Origin: Westerdykella aurantiaca
Taxonomy: Eukaryota > Ascomycota > Dothideomycetes > Pleosporales > Sporormiaceae
Length of the DNA: 64,000 nucleotides
Reading direction: 5' to 3'
Assembly: GCA_030412805.1 (NCBI GenBank)
Contig: JASJFJ010000003.1
Location: 2,914,001 to 2,978,000, forward strand
The position numbers were made by a program, and so were the translations under genes. The notes below the pieces were generated by a model. The model searched no databases, had not been told where the DNA came from, and worked only from the letters and a program-made list of their open reading frames with translations. Within the stretch, counting starts at the first letter, position 1; each line of letters begins with the position of its first letter. Positions 62,596 through 64,000 of the stretch are shown here, one piece after another.

Positions 62596-64000
62596 TTACG
62601 AGACTTCGTCAATAGTGTCCATCGATAGGATCCTCCTTGGCCGTTTCACCCAGTCGCCTGCTCGTCTACGCTTTACAGGTTGTTGCTCTACTATAACTGT
62701 GCTGGCCGATTCGGCGATCCACCTTCGTATTTCGCGAACCAGCTCGTAGAAAGTGTTTTCAACATTGGTTCTGCCTCTGGTTGCCACCTCGATGAAGGGA
62801 CATCCAAAGTTGTGTGCCAATCGTTGGCCTTCCATGACACTGACCTGTCTTTCACTTTCCAAATCGCAGTCCTTTCCAACCAGGATCATTGGGAAATAGT
62901 TCCTGTCTTTCACCCGTACAATTTTCTCCTGAATGTGCATGGTGTCCTCAAAAGAAGCACGACTGGCGATACTGTATACAATCATAAAGCCGCCAGCTGC
63001 TCTCATGTAATTTTCTATCATACCTGAATACTCTTCTTGTCCAGCAGTATCCACGATCTTAAGCAGAGCAGGCTGATCGTCGACGAAACACTGTTTGCGA
63101 CATGGAATCTCCATCCTGGGATCATCCCGACTATAGAGGAACTACAAAATCAAATCAGCTGAGAGTGCATAAAGAGAGAATTGACCAATTTGATGTATAA
63201 GTACCCGTGTGAAAACGTCATGTCCGCGAGAAATTCCAGATCTTATGATAACAAGCTTATGTTCCTTCCCGAAGTGGGCATGCTTGCCTGATTTTGACCC
63301 CTGAGAAAGAGGTTTTGTTGGAGTGATAAAAAATGCTGTCGGCCCGGTACTCGGCTGCTTTGGAGTTACTGGCTCTGAACCATCCTCTTCACGTTCGCAT
63401 CGCAAGTCAACTATACTCTCCAGGACAGTATCCCCTCGTTCGTTTGAAAGAGAAAGCGTACGTAATGGCTCATCAGTGGATAATGCGTGTGGAGTTAATG
63501 AGGCTGAACCATCCAGATCAATATCGTCAGTGGGAATGTTCGGATTGTGAGAAGAGTGGCGACTCCAATCTGAAATTTGTGGTGACTGCTTTGCAGTTTT
63601 CGGGGGCAAGGACATAGGGAACGAATCCCCTGATGCTTGCTCAGTTGATGAGGTCTGCGCCTGAGTCACGACGGCATTGTTAAAAGTAGGAAACAAGTCC
63701 AAAAGTGATTGGGCGTATGACTCGAGAAGTTTCTTTTGACTTTGGTCCATACTCAATGGAAGTCTCTCGGTCCTAAAATTCATAGCCTGTCTGTAGTAGA
63801 ACAACTTGCCAGACTTATTGACTTGAGGAATGAAGGAGAACTCTGTCGTTCTCGGAGTTCTCTGAGGATTCGAAAGACAAAAGAATCCAGAGTGAGTGTT
63901 GAAGAAATACTCCGTTCCGTCTCGATTTCTTTGCGGTATCCAGAAGTCCTCCTCAGTCTTTTGTTTATTAGATAATCCAGCACCATGCTGCCCTGACTCG
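62596..64000 (-). CDS. Protein with WW-like motifs and a degenerate C-terminal Ras-like GTPase domain (5' end beyond window)
   Basis: Exon 63205-64000 (open to the window edge) and exon 62596-63141. A 63-nt intron (GTACTT...TTGTAG) joins in phase 0; without it an in-frame TAG at its end would stop the protein. About 446 residues are visible. First come two WW-like stretches: DFWIPQRNRDGTEYFFNTHSG and FSFIPQVNKSGKLFYYRQ, both recalling the N-terminal region of fungal Cdc25/Bud5-type Ras exchange factors. After a Ser/Pro linker, a Ras fold starts at HKLVIIRSGISRGHD. The P-loop lacks the GK[S/T] core; T35 is replaced (DDPRMEIPCRKQC). DTAGQEEYSG is intact, while NKxD reads KDCD and SAK reads ATR. 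No CAAX box is present (ends IDEVS). This looks like a Ras pseudoGTPase; nucleotide binding is doubtful. The start lies outside the window. Confidence 0.75.

Noticed and set aside
63142..63204. In-frame TAG between the two Ras-like exons read as a nonsense mutation (pseudogene)
   Set aside because: The TAG is the acceptor dinucleotide context of a well-formed 63-nt intron with a phase-0 donor, so splicing is the simpler explanation; still to be confirmed by RNA.
1..64000. tRNA, rRNA and transposon sequences
   Set aside because: Scanning by eye found no convincing tRNA B-box context, rRNA block, terminal repeats or transposase/reverse-transcriptase frame. A tRNAscan or RepeatMasker run would be needed to exclude small ones.

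Overview
The window looks like nuclear DNA from a filamentous ascomycete (Pezizomycotina). The evidence is many short introns (about 46-100 nt) with GTATGT/GTAAGT-type donors and CTAAC/CTGAC-like branch points, closely packed protein genes on both strands, mitochondrial presequences on nuclear genes, and families that yeasts lack or have in other forms, such as a PARP-E2 fusion, a two-BIR Bir1 and a GMPPA-like protein. I could not fix the class or species. I recognised no tRNA, rRNA, transposon or CRISPR array.

Layout, left to right. 1-730 (-): N-terminal part of the mitochondrial i-AAA protease Yme1/IAP-1. 1987-4652 (-): a PDK1-type kinase (Pkh/Ksg1). 5673-7976 (+): a disordered orphan protein. 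8988-10656 (-): the SWIB subunit of SWI/SNF or RSC. 11327-12710 (+): a cytosine-deaminase-like amidohydrolase. 13019-13975 (+): a proline-rich protein with a degenerate zinc-finger-like motif. 15085-16473 (+): a secreted aldose 1-epimerase. 17113-20169 (+): a second large orphan. 20638-24894 (-): an AT-hook protein, divergent from a Yen1/GEN1-like Holliday-junction nuclease at 25150-28202 (+). 28768-32624 (-): a PARP fused to an E2-like domain. 33663-34790 (+): a probable COG-complex subunit.

Second half. 35119-36954 (-): Bir1/survivin, divergent from Tam41 at 37210-38565 (+). 39201-41833 and 42464-45128 (-): two blocks that may form one very long Not4 gene. 45572-46611 (+): complex I subunit NDUFS3. 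47222-47845 (+): a DUF1349 protein, convergent with a 2-oxoglutarate dioxygenase (47924-49051, -). 49949-51438 (-): a GMPPA-like protein. 51811-53416 (-): the branched-chain keto-acid dehydrogenase E1-alpha, divergent from COQ5 at 53647-54674 (+). 54835-57912 (-): Rad4/XPC. 58836-62126 (+): a P1B copper-type ATPase. 62596-64000 (-): the 3' part of a protein ending in a degenerate Ras-like domain.

Most genes are ordinary housekeeping genes: mitochondrial quality control, complex I, ubiquinone, cardiolipin and branched-chain amino-acid metabolism, chromatin and transcription, mitosis, and Golgi and glycosylation. Three DNA-repair or genome-stability genes (rad4, the Yen1-like nuclease, PARP-E2) are present but do not form a cluster. 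The observations most worth checking are the Ras-like pseudoGTPase behind WW-like motifs at the right edge, the PARP-E2 fusion, the repeated SUMO-interaction-like motifs in the Yen1-like nuclease, the tandem repeats inside Bir1, and the unresolved Not4 junction with an opposite-strand open frame inside it. Intron boundaries were placed by eye from splice consensus, reading phase and family resemblance; no alignment was run.
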